Origin: Flammeovirga pectinis
Lineage (GTDB): Bacteria > Bacteroidota > Bacteroidia > Cytophagales > Flammeovirgaceae
Direction: 5' to 3'
Length of the DNA stretch: 64,000 bases
NCBI RefSeq assembly: GCF_003970675.1
Contig: NZ_CP034562.1
Location: forward strand, 2,046,001 to 2,110,000
Part shown: piece after piece, positions 17,421 through 26,626 of the stretch
How the letters are laid out: every line of letters begins with the position of its first letter
How positions within the stretch are numbered: position 1 is the stretch's first letter
The notes under the pieces: generated by a model
What the model saw: only the letters and a program-made list of their open reading frames with translations
The model's database searches: none
Told to the model about the DNA's origin: nothing
Position numbers and translations under genes: made by a program

Positions 17421-17720
17421 ATGGATTTTTTAAGAAAACTATTCGGACTTGGTCCTAAAGTAGATTATAAAGAATTAATTGACAACGGAGCTAAAGTAAT
17501 AGACGTTCGCTCAACTGGAGAATTTTCTTCAGGTCACTTTAAAGGGTCTAAAAATATTCCATTAGATCAAGTATCTAAAAGAATGCCCGAAATTCTTAAA
17601 CTTGGCGAACCTTTAATTGTTTGCTGTAAATCCGGGATGCGTGCATCAAATGCTATGTCTACCATAAAAAAGGCAGGTGTAAAAGAAGTTTACAATGCTG
17701 GAGGTTGGACAAACCTATAA
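17421..17720 (+). CDS. Single-domain rhodanese-like sulfurtransferase
   Basis: 99 residues, one rhodanese domain with the active-site loop CKSGMR and catalytic Cys69. The motif VIDVRSTGEFSSGHFKG near the N-terminus is typical of short PspE/GlpE-like rhodaneses. No signal peptide is visible, so a cytosolic role in sulfane-sulfur transfer is likely. It follows the Crp/Fnr regulator gene and has its own likely promoter, ending at a long hairpin terminator. Confidence 0.92.
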   Translation: MDFLRKLFGLGPKVDYKELIDNGAKVIDVRSTGEFSSGHFKGSKNIPLDQVSKRMPEILKLGEPLIVCCKSGMRASNAMSTIKKAGVKEVYNAGGWTNL

Positions 17721-17776
17721 AATAATAAAGCCTGTGATTGCTCAGCTTAATAGCTACTATCACAGGCTTTATTATT
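17721..17776 (+). terminator. Long hairpin terminator after the rhodanese gene
   Basis: An 18-bp perfect stem (17721-17738 with 17759-17776) encloses a 20-nt loop that itself holds AGCT-TAAT-AGCT. It starts at the base after the stop codon. Confidence 0.85.
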
Positions 17777-17794
17777 TAAAAAACAAGTTCATAA

Positions 17795-17823
17795 AAAAAT
17801 GATACTCAAAAGATAGAGTATCA
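17795..17823 (-). terminator. Terminator of the 17845-20250 receptor gene
   Basis: Arms 17800-17807 and 17816-17823 form an 8-bp stem. On the minus strand the stem is followed by a T-run. It lies 21 bp past the stop codon. Confidence 0.75.
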
Positions 17824-17844
17824 CTTTAAATATATAGTTCTATT

Positions 17845-20250
17845 TTACAATCCTCCTCCACTAGATTGAATTTTTCTTTTCTGACGACCTTGGAACTGTC
17901 CTCCAAAAGCGTAAGAAAAGGACAATCTATAAACAGGACTCTCCTGTCTAAAATCTATCGCTTCAACAAATCCGTTTCCGTAAGAATTTCTTTGTTCTCC
18001 GCTATATAATAGATTATTGATTTTAAAATTCACACTTCCTTTATTATTCAATATTGCTTTCTTAATTGCTAAATCCATTGAATAGGTAGGTTCTGTTATT
18101 CTTTGAGCATCATATCTTTTTGCTGTATATCTACCCATTAATTGGAATGTTAATGTTTTAATTGGTGTTACACGTGTACTTAATTTTGCCGACCAGTTAA
18201 TTGGAGTGCCGTCTGTAGGAATAGTATATTCTTCGTTTTCATCTTGAATATCTAAATAATAAATGTCTACAGAACCATTCCATTCCCACCACTTCAGCAT
18301 ATTATAATTTGATGATAATGACATACCACCAGTCATAGAAGATCCTAAGTTTTTAAAAGTCATTATTGTAATATCTCGTACAGCATCATAATTAACAACT
18401 TCTCTAATAATGTCTGTACTATGACGCATATATAATGAAGTATTAAAACTAATTACATCTGCCATAAAACCATGTGACAATTCCATTGAGTTTGTAAAAG
18501 AGGGCTGTAACGTAGGGTTACCTACCATAACATTCTTTGGGTTAGAAGACATTTCGATTGGTAATAATTGCATTACGTCTGGGCGATTAATTCTTCTACT
18601 ATAACTCACACCAACTGTATTCTTTTCTCCAAGTTTTTGCTGAACATGAACAGAAGGAAATAAACTTTGATAATCAATTACATAAGAAGTATCATTTTGA
18701 GATGAGTTAGTAATTTGCCCTTCCATTTTGGCAGCTTCTGCTCTTAAACCAGCTTTAATACTTGTATTTCCTAACCTCAAAGAATAAGATCCATATACAG
18801 CATGTACAGATTCGTTGTAAGGATAGGTGTAAGACATTGTATCTACATTTACAAAATCGACATTAGACACATTCATTTTTGCATCAGTCATTTGTCCTTT
18901 ATACCCTACTTCAAAAGATGACTTATCATTTATAGTCTGATCGTAATCTACTTGAGCTTGAACATAAGCCCAATTTGCTTGGTTCTCATTTTTATTCAAC
19001 TCTTGCCAGCTACCATTACCAATTTTTTGTGCATTCTGAGGTGTGATATCAGCTTCACCTAAATTTGCGAATAAATCAATTTCTAATTGCCCTTTACTAA
19101 ATTCTTTGCGGTGATTAAAATTTATATTATTTCCTTGAGCAAGATTATAATTCTTACCTAATTGATATTCTGTTCTATTAATTACATCTCCATCTTTATA
19201 ATTATTTGTATAATTTGATTGAGCATCAGACTCCCATTTCCAACGTTCATAAAATACTGTAGAAGTATTGGTAGAGTCCCAGAAGTAATCCATACCAAGT
19301 TTAATGTTACTATATCCGTTATTATCCTGAATCGTTTCTTTCTGATCTAGATCATCTAATGTTACATCAGAATAAGTACGATACATATCTCTTGTATTGT
19401 CCCATTCATTAGAACTCCAATACGATTGAGCAAAGAAATTTAATCTTTTCACTCTATAGTTTAACCCTAAAAAACCTGAGTATTTATTATTAGAACCGGC
19501 GTTTAGACTTAAATTACCATTAAAACCTTTTAGAGCATCTTTCTTAGTAATTACATTGATAATACCCGATAATCCATCAGGGTCATATTTTGAAGAAGGG
19601 TTCGTAATTACCTCAATCTTATCTACAGCATCTGCAGGTAAAGATTGTAATACTTGGTTAATATCCATCTGTGACGGCTTACCATCCAATAATACTCTCA
19701 CATTATTATCGCCTCTTAAAGAGATTGTACCATCTGCACCTACATTTACTTCTGGAAGAGTATTTAGAATTTCTGAAGTTGAATTACCGTCAGCAATCAT
19801 TGCTTCACTAACATTGATAATTTTCTTATCAATTCGGTTTTCAATAAATGTTTTTTGTCCTGTTACTTCTACCTCATCCAATTGTTCTATTGAGGTTACT
19901 AAAACAACCTCTCCTAGATCTAGTTTAGAGTTTTTAGCTGTAATTTCTATCTCTTCAATATAATTTTGGTAACCAATAAATTGAACTACTAAATTATATT
20001 TCCCTAATGGAACTTTAGTCAATTCAAATTCTCCATTTCCATCTGATAAGGCTCCTGTTACAGATTTCTTATCAGCATCTAATATTGCAACAGATGCATA
20101 ACTTACTGGTTCGTTTGTTTCTTGATCAATTAAACGCCCTTTTATACTACCTTTTGCAAGCGGTTCTAACGATGTTATTGAAGTAAAAGAAGTGAATAAT
20201 AGTAAGGACATGATAAGACATACCCCTTGTACGATTGTAAAAGTTTTCAT
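17845..20250 (-). CDS. TonB-dependent receptor-like outer-membrane protein with carboxypeptidase-regulatory domain
   Basis: 801 residues. Signal peptide (1-30), then a carboxypeptidase-regulatory-like beta-sandwich (about 34-115, beginning GSIKGRLIDQETNEPVSYASV), a TonB plug (about 120-240, with LRGDNNVRVLLDGKPS and IEVITNPSSKYDPDG), and a C-terminal outer-membrane barrel of the 'outer membrane beta-barrel family' type. The final residues SYAFGGQFQGRQKRK plus a Gly-rich tail are unlike the usual terminal aromatic. The substrate is unknown; no SusD-like partner is adjacent, so carbohydrate import by a Sus pair is unlikely. Relatives often respond to stress or peptides. Confidence 0.9.
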   Translation of the reverse strand: MKTFTIVQGVCLIMSLLLFTSFTSITSLEPLAKGSIKGRLIDQETNEPVSYASVAILDADKKSVTGALSDGNGEFELTKVPLGKYNLVVQFIGYQNYIEEIEITAKNSKLDLGEVVLVTSIEQLDEVEVTGQKTFIENRIDKKIINVSEAMIADGNSTSEILNTLPEVNVGADGTISLRGDNNVRVLLDGKPSQMDINQVLQSLPADAVDKIEVITNPSSKYDPDGLSGIINVITKKDALKGFNGNLSLNAGSNNKYSGFLGLNYRVKRLNFFAQSYWSSNEWDNTRDMYRTYSDVTLDDLDQKETIQDNNGYSNIKLGMDYFWDSTNTSTVFYERWKWESDAQSNYTNNYKDGDVINRTEYQLGKNYNLAQGNNINFNHRKEFSKGQLEIDLFANLGEADITPQNAQKIGNGSWQELNKNENQANWAYVQAQVDYDQTINDKSSFEVGYKGQMTDAKMNVSNVDFVNVDTMSYTYPYNESVHAVYGSYSLRLGNTSIKAGLRAEAAKMEGQITNSSQNDTSYVIDYQSLFPSVHVQQKLGEKNTVGVSYSRRINRPDVMQLLPIEMSSNPKNVMVGNPTLQPSFTNSMELSHGFMADVISFNTSLYMRHSTDIIREVVNYDAVRDITIMTFKNLGSSMTGGMSLSSNYNMLKWWEWNGSVDIYYLDIQDENEEYTIPTDGTPINWSAKLSTRVTPIKTLTFQLMGRYTAKRYDAQRITEPTYSMDLAIKKAILNNKGSVNFKINNLLYSGEQRNSYGNGFVEAIDFRQESPVYRLSFSYAFGGQFQGRQKRKIQSSGGGL

Positions 20251-20656
20251 AAAATGTTTCTGTAATTTGACACTAATTTTCTAAAGGTTGAATTGGTATT
20301 TCACCTTCTAAAAATCTCTTTATTAGTTGATTATAAATACGTTATTAAATAAGTTAGTATTTGACACTATATATTTATTAATTTTTAATAACATTATCAA
20401 TTATAGAGCTTGATTTTAAAATATGCAAACAAAATGCTTAATAAATTATAAATTTCATAAAATCATTAACAATCTGTAACAATCTGTAACACCACCGAAC
20501 AGGGTTGTTCAGTATCGTTCAATAATTTTAAATATTCGATTCAATTATAAAGACAGGTCATTTTTTTAAACGTTGCACAGATGACCAATTTTTATTAAAA
20601 AAAATATAACCACTACTTAAAATTATTTTATTAGCTTAGTTTAAAACTATGATATA
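20251..20656. other. 406-bp divergent intergenic region with a short direct repeat
   Basis: Carries the promoters for the minus-strand receptor and the plus-strand helicase. I see no gene in it. It holds a tandem AATCTGTAAC (20471-20480 and 20481-20490), followed by GAAC-N6-GTTC (20497-20510) and another GTTC at 20517-20520. These may be protein-binding sites. The rest is AT-rich without clear structure. Confidence 0.5.
20471..20490 (+). repeat. Tandem 10-bp direct repeat
   Basis: AATCTGTAAC occurs twice head to tail in the divergent region between the TonB receptor and the helicase. It covers exactly two helical turns if bound by a dimeric regulator. Confidence 0.5.
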
Positions 20657-22579
20657 ATGGATTCAAAAGATATAAAAGAACACTTCCAACACCTTCTAAA
20701 ATTATTAGAAATTGAAAAAAAGGAAGATTTAGAGCAGTATAAAAAATTAATGAGTGATTCTTCTATTGAAGAACGAAAGAATAAAGGGATTTGCTGGTAT
20801 CCAGTTCAATTAGAAAAGTCTAGTTTTGATGCAGGTGCTAGAGCGATCATAAAAGTATCTAGAAAACAAGAACAGGCACACGTTTTTCAAACTGGTAAAA
20901 CTGTGAGTCTATTTTCTTTGGCAGGTAATAATGATGAAACTTCGGAGAGTTCTAAAGGTGTTATTAATCAAGTAAAAGGTAATGAGATGATTATTACTTT
21001 GAACGAAGATGATATTCCTGAATGGATATCAGAGGGTAACCTTGGTGTACAATTACTTTTTGATGAAGGAGCTTATAGAGAACTAGAAAGAGCACTAACT
21101 ATTGCTATGAATGGAGAAGAACCTCAATTAATAAAAATGAGAGAAATTCTTCTAGGAAATAGAAAAGCATCCTTTTCAAAAAAATATGAATTTGACATTC
21201 CTTACTTAAATGACAGTCAGAACGAGGCTTTTAAAAATACACTTGCTGCTGAAGATGTTGCCATTATCCACGGACCTCCAGGAACTGGAAAAACAACAAC
21301 ATTAGTACAATGTATTATCCAAGATTTAAAAGAAAATGATCAAGTTTTAGTTACTGCCCCTAGTAATGCTGCTGTAGATTTACTTACAGATAAATTAGTA
21401 GAGAAAGGGATCAATGTTCTTCGTCTGGGTCATCCTGCAAGAGTTACAGATCGTTTATTACAACAAACCGTTGATTATAAAATCACCAAACACCTAAGAT
21501 ACAAAGAACTAAAAGCAATAAAACAACAAGAAGCTCAGTACAGAGATGCTGCTGCAAAATTTAAACGCAACTTTGGTAGCGATCAGCGACGAGAGCGTAA
21601 AATGTTATATGTTGAGGCCAATAAATTAAGAAAAGAGATTCGCTCTTTATCAGATTATATTTCTAATGATATTTTTGAAAAAGCAGAAGTAATTACTTGT
21701 ACCCTTGTGGGGGCTACAACTCAGTTAATGAGGAGCAAGCGTTTTTCTACTGCTTATATTGATGAAGCTGCTCAAGCACTTGAAGCTGCAACTTGGATTC
21801 CAATTCTTAAAGCAGATAAAATAGTTCTAGCGGGAGACCATCAGCAGTTACCTCCTACAATTAAATCTGTAGAAGCCGCAAAAGAAGGAATGGATAAAAC
21901 ATTATTCGAAAATGTGATTAAGCAAAAATCTGTAGACGTAATGCTTAAAGAACAATATCGAATGAATAAAGATATTATGAACTTTCCCTCGGACTATTTT
22001 TACGATGGTAAATTAATTGCAAATGATGAAGTACAAGACTGGAAAATTTATGATGAAGACCAACCGCTAGAATTTATTGATACTGCAGGAACAGGTTTTC
22101 AAGATCAGGTTGCTCCAGAATCTTTGAGCACATACAATAAAGAAGAAGCTGAACTTTTACAAAAGCATTTAACACAATATATAAACATAGTTAACGGTTC
22201 TAATCAATTAGATAACATTGGAAGTATTGGTATTATTACCCCTTATAAAGCACAAGTAAAGGTTTTAAAAGAACTTGTTCAACAAATGGATATCCCTTCT
22301 ATTGTTCGAAAAAAAATCAATGTAAATACTGTAGATTCCTTTCAAGGACAAGAAAGAGATATCATTTATATAAGTCTTGTAAGATCTAATGATGACGGTA
22401 TTATTGGTTTTCTATCGAATGCAAGAAGAATGAATGTAGCCATGACTAGAGCTAGAAAAAAGTTGGTTGTAATTGGGGATAGTGCAACAATATCTAGAAA
22501 TAAATTCTACAGTAAATTTATAGATTATGTTAATGAAATTGGTGCATACAGAAGTGCTTTTGAATTAATGTATGATTAG
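20657..22579 (+). CDS. Superfamily 1 DNA/RNA helicase (IGHMBP2/Upf1-like)
   Basis: 640 residues. Walker A GPPGTGKT at 206-213, motif II DEAAQ at 369-373, motif III GDHQQLPPT at 393-401, motif IV-like EQYRMN, then motif V (VDSFQGQE) and motif VI (VAMTRARKKL). The N-terminal 180 residues form the usual accessory beta domain. The set is typical of SF1B helicases of the Dna2/IGHMBP2 group, widespread and of unsettled role in Bacteroidota. No nuclease domain is fused. The gene is convergent with the caspase-Sel1 gene, 18 bp apart. Confidence 0.92.
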   Translation: MDSKDIKEHFQHLLKLLEIEKKEDLEQYKKLMSDSSIEERKNKGICWYPVQLEKSSFDAGARAIIKVSRKQEQAHVFQTGKTVSLFSLAGNNDETSESSKGVINQVKGNEMIITLNEDDIPEWISEGNLGVQLLFDEGAYRELERALTIAMNGEEPQLIKMREILLGNRKASFSKKYEFDIPYLNDSQNEAFKNTLAAEDVAIIHGPPGTGKTTTLVQCIIQDLKENDQVLVTAPSNAAVDLLTDKLVEKGINVLRLGHPARVTDRLLQQTVDYKITKHLRYKELKAIKQQEAQYRDAAAKFKRNFGSDQRRERKMLYVEANKLRKEIRSLSDYISNDIFEKAEVITCTLVGATTQLMRSKRFSTAYIDEAAQALEAATWIPILKADKIVLAGDHQQLPPTIKSVEAAKEGMDKTLFENVIKQKSVDVMLKEQYRMNKDIMNFPSDYFYDGKLIANDEVQDWKIYDEDQPLEFIDTAGTGFQDQVAPESLSTYNKEEAELLQKHLTQYINIVNGSNQLDNIGSIGIITPYKAQVKVLKELVQQMDIPSIVRKKINVNTVDSFQGQERDIIYISLVRSNDDGIIGFLSNARRMNVAMTRARKKLVVIGDSATISRNKFYSKFIDYVNEIGAYRSAFELMYD

Positions 22580-22591
22580 TCCAAAAGCACT
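22553..22591. terminator. Hairpin overlapping the helicase stop codon
   Basis: AGTGCTTTTG (22553-22562) pairs with 22582-22591 across the stop codon of the helicase gene. T-tracts are weak on both sides. It may serve both convergent transcripts. Confidence 0.4.
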
Positions 22592-22597
22592 CATAAT

Positions 22598-24124
22598 TTA
22601 TTTGTTTACAGTTGAGCGAAATAATATTTCTTTTGCTCTCTGTAAACCATTATCACTCGCTTTCTGAAGCCAAAGTTTATAATCGTCTGTTTCGTAACCT
22701 AAATCATTGATAGAAGTTTTATTATTGTATTTAAGGTTAGCCAACTCAAATTGGCAAAAAGAATTCCCTTGCTCTGCCCCTTGTTCGTAAAATTTGTACG
22801 CGTATTTAAAGTTGCCAATTGATTTAGAATAATCTCCTGCAAATAAATTACACATAAATAAATTCTTATTAGTAGCTGTTGTATACCAATCCTGAATCTT
22901 CGATTTAGTTGTAAATTTCTTAATATGCTCTGTTTGAATAGCTGCTAAATATCCGATATGGATATCTATACCGTTTTCTAATTCTGATGTGAATTTAGTT
23001 ATCGCATCATCAGCATATACATTAATTTCGCTTTCTGACAATTCTATTCCATGCTTTCTTTTCCCAAGCAATGACAACCAAAAAGATGCTTCTGCATTTC
23101 CCATCTGTGACGCTTCTTGTAATTGGATTACAATTTGATTTAACTCGGGAGATAATAATTTCTTTTGTCTAAGTCTAAACTCTGGTAATTCTTTTAAATA
23201 ATCAACGTATTCTTTAATTGCAGCACCAACTAAGATTTCAGAAGATATCTTTTCTGATTTTGCCTTAAATACAAAATCACTACTACCAATATAACTTCCA
23301 AAATGGCCTAAAATAGGACGAGAACTCAAGGTTTTTAATTCACTTGATAAATCATTAGCGGTAACAATACTGTCTTCAGCATTAATTTTTAAAGAGTGAA
23401 TAAACTTTTGAGCAAATGGAGAATGTTTGCCTTTCATACCATCAGCTACAGGATTTAATCTACTAGAACTTAAAACGAACCTATTTCTTTCTTTTAATTG
23501 ATTTTGCAAGAACTGAGGAGCAGATAAATGATTATTCTTAGTATAAACAGATCTTCCTTTGGTAATTTTATCATTGAATGCACCTCCAAAACAGACATCT
23601 ACAACAAGCATTACTTGTCTAGATCTAAAGTTATCTGTAAGCTGTTTTACAGTATAAAAAGGCAAATAAGACTCATAATTAGGGTCCTTTATTTCATTTC
23701 TAGTTCGGCTAGTTACTAAAAAACCTTCATTAAAATATCGATGTTCATAAGTACCATGACCAGCAATATAAAGAATGAACCTATCGTATTTTTTAAGTTT
23801 ATCTTTATAAGCTCTCAACTTATTTAAAATCATTGTTTTTGAAGGATTTTTTAGAATTTCAACCTCAAATTCATAGTCTTCTTTAAGAACTTCTGCTACA
23901 CCTTCAGTATCATATATAGGATTTTTTAAGTCATCAAAATCCTGATATTGATCTGTACCTATTAAAAGTGCATATGCATTAGATTTCACTTCCTTATTGT
24001 CTTCGAAGCCTAAACCATTAATAACATCAATACTTCTATAAGTTTGTGAAAATATCGAAGGGGTAAAATAGAGTAAGAACAATTGTACAAATATTATTTT
24101 TGTACATAAGTTAAATAGACACAT
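22598..24124 (-). CDS. Exported caspase-domain (C14) peptidase with Sel1-like repeats
   Basis: 508 residues from the ATG at 24124 (a TTG directly before it would add one residue). A hydrophobic N-terminal segment (about 8-27, ending FSQ) is a signal peptide. The caspase p20-like domain spans about 48-270: start YALLIGTDQY, catalytic His123 in YIAGHGTYE and catalytic Cys178 in VDVCFGG. The second half contains Sel1/TPR-type helical pairs, clearest near 410-500 (SIGNFKYAYKFYEQGAEQG, then YKLWLQKASDNGLQRAKE). It is likely an active periplasmic or secreted cysteine protease with a protein-binding tail. The neighbour is a helicase in convergent orientation. The substrate is unknown. Confidence 0.88.
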   Translation of the reverse strand: MCLFNLCTKIIFVQLFLLYFTPSIFSQTYRSIDVINGLGFEDNKEVKSNAYALLIGTDQYQDFDDLKNPIYDTEGVAEVLKEDYEFEVEILKNPSKTMILNKLRAYKDKLKKYDRFILYIAGHGTYEHRYFNEGFLVTSRTRNEIKDPNYESYLPFYTVKQLTDNFRSRQVMLVVDVCFGGAFNDKITKGRSVYTKNNHLSAPQFLQNQLKERNRFVLSSSRLNPVADGMKGKHSPFAQKFIHSLKINAEDSIVTANDLSSELKTLSSRPILGHFGSYIGSSDFVFKAKSEKISSEILVGAAIKEYVDYLKELPEFRLRQKKLLSPELNQIVIQLQEASQMGNAEASFWLSLLGKRKHGIELSESEINVYADDAITKFTSELENGIDIHIGYLAAIQTEHIKKFTTKSKIQDWYTTATNKNLFMCNLFAGDYSKSIGNFKYAYKFYEQGAEQGNSFCQFELANLKYNNKTSINDLGYETDDYKLWLQKASDNGLQRAKEILFRSTVNK

Positions 24125-24246
24125 CAAATTAATTGTGTTTTATTGTAAGGTAATTGTTAGGATTATATCTTATAATTAAAATTACTTATACGAATATCAT
24201 GCTAAAAATTGCATCTTTGCATCTCTAAACTTCTATTAACACGCAG

Positions 24247-25146
24247 ATGCCAACAAAAAATAAATATTATTTATTCCTCATATTCACAACGTTTATATGG
24301 GGAACAAACTTCCATGTATCTCAAATTGCTTTAAGTTATACCTCTTCAATGTTAACAGGTACCTATAGATATACTTTGGGTGCTCTTTTTCTAATTGTTA
24401 TCATTTTATTTAAAAAGCCTACAAAAGAACAAGTTCAAAAAAGTATCTCAAAATGGAAAGAAATTATATTTCTAGGCATTGTAGGGGCATTTTTTTACAA
24501 TATTCTCTTTTTAGAAGGACTGAAATTTACCTCTGCTTTTAATGGTGTATTAATTATTGGGCTTACCCCTCTTAATACAGCTTTAATATCTATACCAATG
24601 CTAAAAACTAAATTAAAACCTAAACAAATAATTGGGATTTGCTTTGGTTTTGCTGGTATATTAATGGTTATCACAAAAGGAGATATTGCTACAATACAAC
24701 ATCTTACATTCTCTAAAGGAGATTTATATATTTTAGCGGCAAATATCAGTTTCTCTTTTGGTAACGTATTTATAAAAAAATATTTAACAGGAATAAGTCC
24801 GCTGTGGTTAACAACCTTAGTTACAATTGTTGCGTGTTTATGTTTTATTAGCGTTAGCCTTTTTACAGAGCAGTTTATCTTCCCTACAACACAAGAATAT
24901 TTATTAGCAATTTTCTTTATGGGTGCATTATCTACAGCAATTTGTGGTGCATTTTGGTTTATATCAATTAAAGAAATTGGTGCAGAAACTAGTGCCTTAT
25001 TTATGAACTTAGTACCCGTATTTGGCACATCAGCTTCTTTTTTATTAGGAGACCAAATTGTTCCTGCCCAAATTATTGGTGGACTGCTTGTTGTTGTTGG
25101 ATTACTATTTAATAGTTTTAAACTCAAGTATCCTTTTAACAGATAA
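24247..25146 (+). CDS. EamA/DMT-family transporter
   Basis: 299 residues with ten predicted membrane helices arranged as two EamA repeats (about 8-140 and 155-292). The start FIWGTNFHVSQIAL and the late ALFMNLVPVFGTSASFLLGD are typical of the drug/metabolite transporter superfamily. Such proteins usually export amino acids or small metabolites; the substrate cannot be deduced. A GNAT acetyltransferase gene follows 91 bp later on the same strand. Confidence 0.9.
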   Translation: MPTKNKYYLFLIFTTFIWGTNFHVSQIALSYTSSMLTGTYRYTLGALFLIVIILFKKPTKEQVQKSISKWKEIIFLGIVGAFFYNILFLEGLKFTSAFNGVLIIGLTPLNTALISIPMLKTKLKPKQIIGICFGFAGILMVITKGDIATIQHLTFSKGDLYILAANISFSFGNVFIKKYLTGISPLWLTTLVTIVACLCFISVSLFTEQFIFPTTQEYLLAIFFMGALSTAICGAFWFISIKEIGAETSALFMNLVPVFGTSASFLLGDQIVPAQIIGGLLVVVGLLFNSFKLKYPFNR

Positions 25147-25237
25147 TATTTTCAATGTTCTGTTGTCATGATATTCTTATTAGTTGTCAAATAACTAACT
25201 ATTAAATAATGGCTAGCAACTAAATAGACAAATCAAA

Positions 25238-25792
25238 ATGATTAAACTAAGAACATTAACCTTAAAAGACCTAGATGAATATAAGTTTTGGTTACTTCCT
25301 CATCACACTTATCAATCTTTAAATGCTCCCTACTTTAAAAAGAAATCTGTTGATGAAATAGAAAATTATATTCATCAATTGAGAATCGAATTTGAAAATA
25401 AAGTAAATCCACTACCACATAAAAAAATCATCACCAATGAAACTAATAAACTTATTGGCGAAGTAACATGGAGATGGAGGTCTGAAGAAACTAATTGGAT
25501 GGAAATTGGAATCGTTGTTTTTAACCCAGAATTCTGGCATCAAGGAATTGGTTATAAGGCCTTGTGCATTTGGATCGATTCTCTATTTCTAGAAAGGCCC
25601 GATTTAGTAAGACTTGGTTTAACAACTTGGTCTGGGAACGAAGGAATGATGAAACTATCAAAGAAATTAGGAATGAAAAAAGAAGCACAATTTCGAAATG
25701 CAAGAATTATAAATGGAAAATACTTTGATTCCATTAGTTATGGAATTCTTCGATCGGAATGGGAAACGCAGCTACAAGAGATCAAATTTTAA
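25238..25792 (+). CDS. GNAT-family N-acetyltransferase, RimJ/RimL type
   Basis: 184 residues. Acetyl-CoA-dependent transferase fold with the central segment WMEIGIVVFNPEFWHQGIGYKAL, where the phosphate-binding loop reads HQGIGYKA, and the later LGLTTWSGNEGMMKLSKKLGMKKEAQFR typical of RimL-like members. The acceptor could be a protein N-terminus, an amino acid or an antibiotic. Ends before a strong bidirectional terminator. Confidence 0.88.
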   Translation: MIKLRTLTLKDLDEYKFWLLPHHTYQSLNAPYFKKKSVDEIENYIHQLRIEFENKVNPLPHKKIITNETNKLIGEVTWRWRSEETNWMEIGIVVFNPEFWHQGIGYKALCIWIDSLFLERPDLVRLGLTTWSGNEGMMKLSKKLGMKKEAQFRNARIINGKYFDSISYGILRSEWETQLQEIKF

Positions 25793-25806
25793 TTTTTCAA
25801 TCCAAT

Positions 25807-25846
25807 AAAAAAAGGTATCACATTTAAATATGTGATACCTTTTTTA
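25807..25846. terminator. Bidirectional terminator
   Basis: An 11-bp perfect stem (25813-25823 with 25830-25840), flanked by an A-run and a T-run, lies between convergent genes ending at 25792 and 25864. Confidence 0.92.
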
Positions 25847-25863
25847 GAATTACAGACTACTAT

Positions 25864-26520
25864 TTATCTGATATCTAATAAACCATCAATTTCATCTTGT
25901 TGAAGATCTGATTTTTTAGCTAATTCTTTTCTTAAATCATCTTTTACAATTCTCTCTGCCTCAGAAATTGGATACTTAACAGACATTGAAATGAAAGTCA
26001 TTCCACCATCTACTTTTTTAAGTAACATAATTGGTGTTGTTCTTCCTAAACGAGCAGAAACATTATTTTGATAAGAACCAATTACTTCATTTACTGACCC
26101 TGAATCATTTAAGCTTTCAGAATTAGAAAGATTTGTCTTAATTCTACCAATAATTTCCGAACCAATTTGAGTAGCCAATTCATTCAAACATAATTGATAT
26201 GCTGATTGTTTTGCTGCAGCAAAAGATTCGCCTTTAGATTCTTGAAAAACCACAAAGAACTTTGGATTGCCCATATCATCTTGTGCTAACTTAGCATAAT
26301 ATGAGTTTTCTAATTGCATTGCCATTGGTAAATCGCCAGGAATTTCAGTGTATCCTTGCTTAGATAAAGACTTTGCCTGTTTCTTTGCATCTTTTACTGC
26401 TTTTGTCTTTAATTGCTTTAAAGTTGCTTTCTTCTCTTTTTTAGTCTGACTTTGTGCGGATAAGTTAAAAAGTAGTAAAGAGCACATTAACGCTATTGCA
26501 TAAAAAAGTTTACTTTTCAT
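25864..26520 (-). CDS. Exported LPP20-like protein of unknown function
   Basis: 218 residues. Signal peptide (1-24, ending AQSQ), then a Lys-rich segment (26-52). The middle (about 65-190) has the shape of the LPP20/FlgO-like secreted domain: a helix of the type SFAAAKQSAYQLCLNELATQIG followed by strands ending in MTFISMSVKYPI. No lipobox is seen, so it is not a lipoprotein. It is divergent from the DUF4384 protein gene (106 bp), whose own N-terminus has the same type of domain, so the two may act together at the envelope (inference). Confidence 0.75.
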   Translation of the reverse strand: MKSKLFYAIALMCSLLLFNLSAQSQTKKEKKATLKQLKTKAVKDAKKQAKSLSKQGYTEIPGDLPMAMQLENSYYAKLAQDDMGNPKFFVVFQESKGESFAAAKQSAYQLCLNELATQIGSEIIGRIKTNLSNSESLNDSGSVNEVIGSYQNNVSARLGRTTPIMLLKKVDGGMTFISMSVKYPISEAERIVKDDLRKELAKKSDLQQDEIDGLLDIR

Positions 26521-26626
26521 AGATATTTGTTATGATAAAAAATGTCAGTTTAAAAGTTCAATATAATTAGAATTACTTTTAAATTCACAATTCAAAGTTT
26601 TAAATTCTTAAATAGTCTTAAACAAC

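Noticed and set aside
19556-19963. A 135-codon plus-strand open frame
   Set aside because: Antisense to the plug domain of the TonB-dependent receptor; no recognisable protein features.
24495-25127. A 210-codon minus-strand open frame
   Set aside because: Antisense to the EamA transporter, whose own frame has ten helices and family motifs. Long antisense frames are common in such coding sequence.
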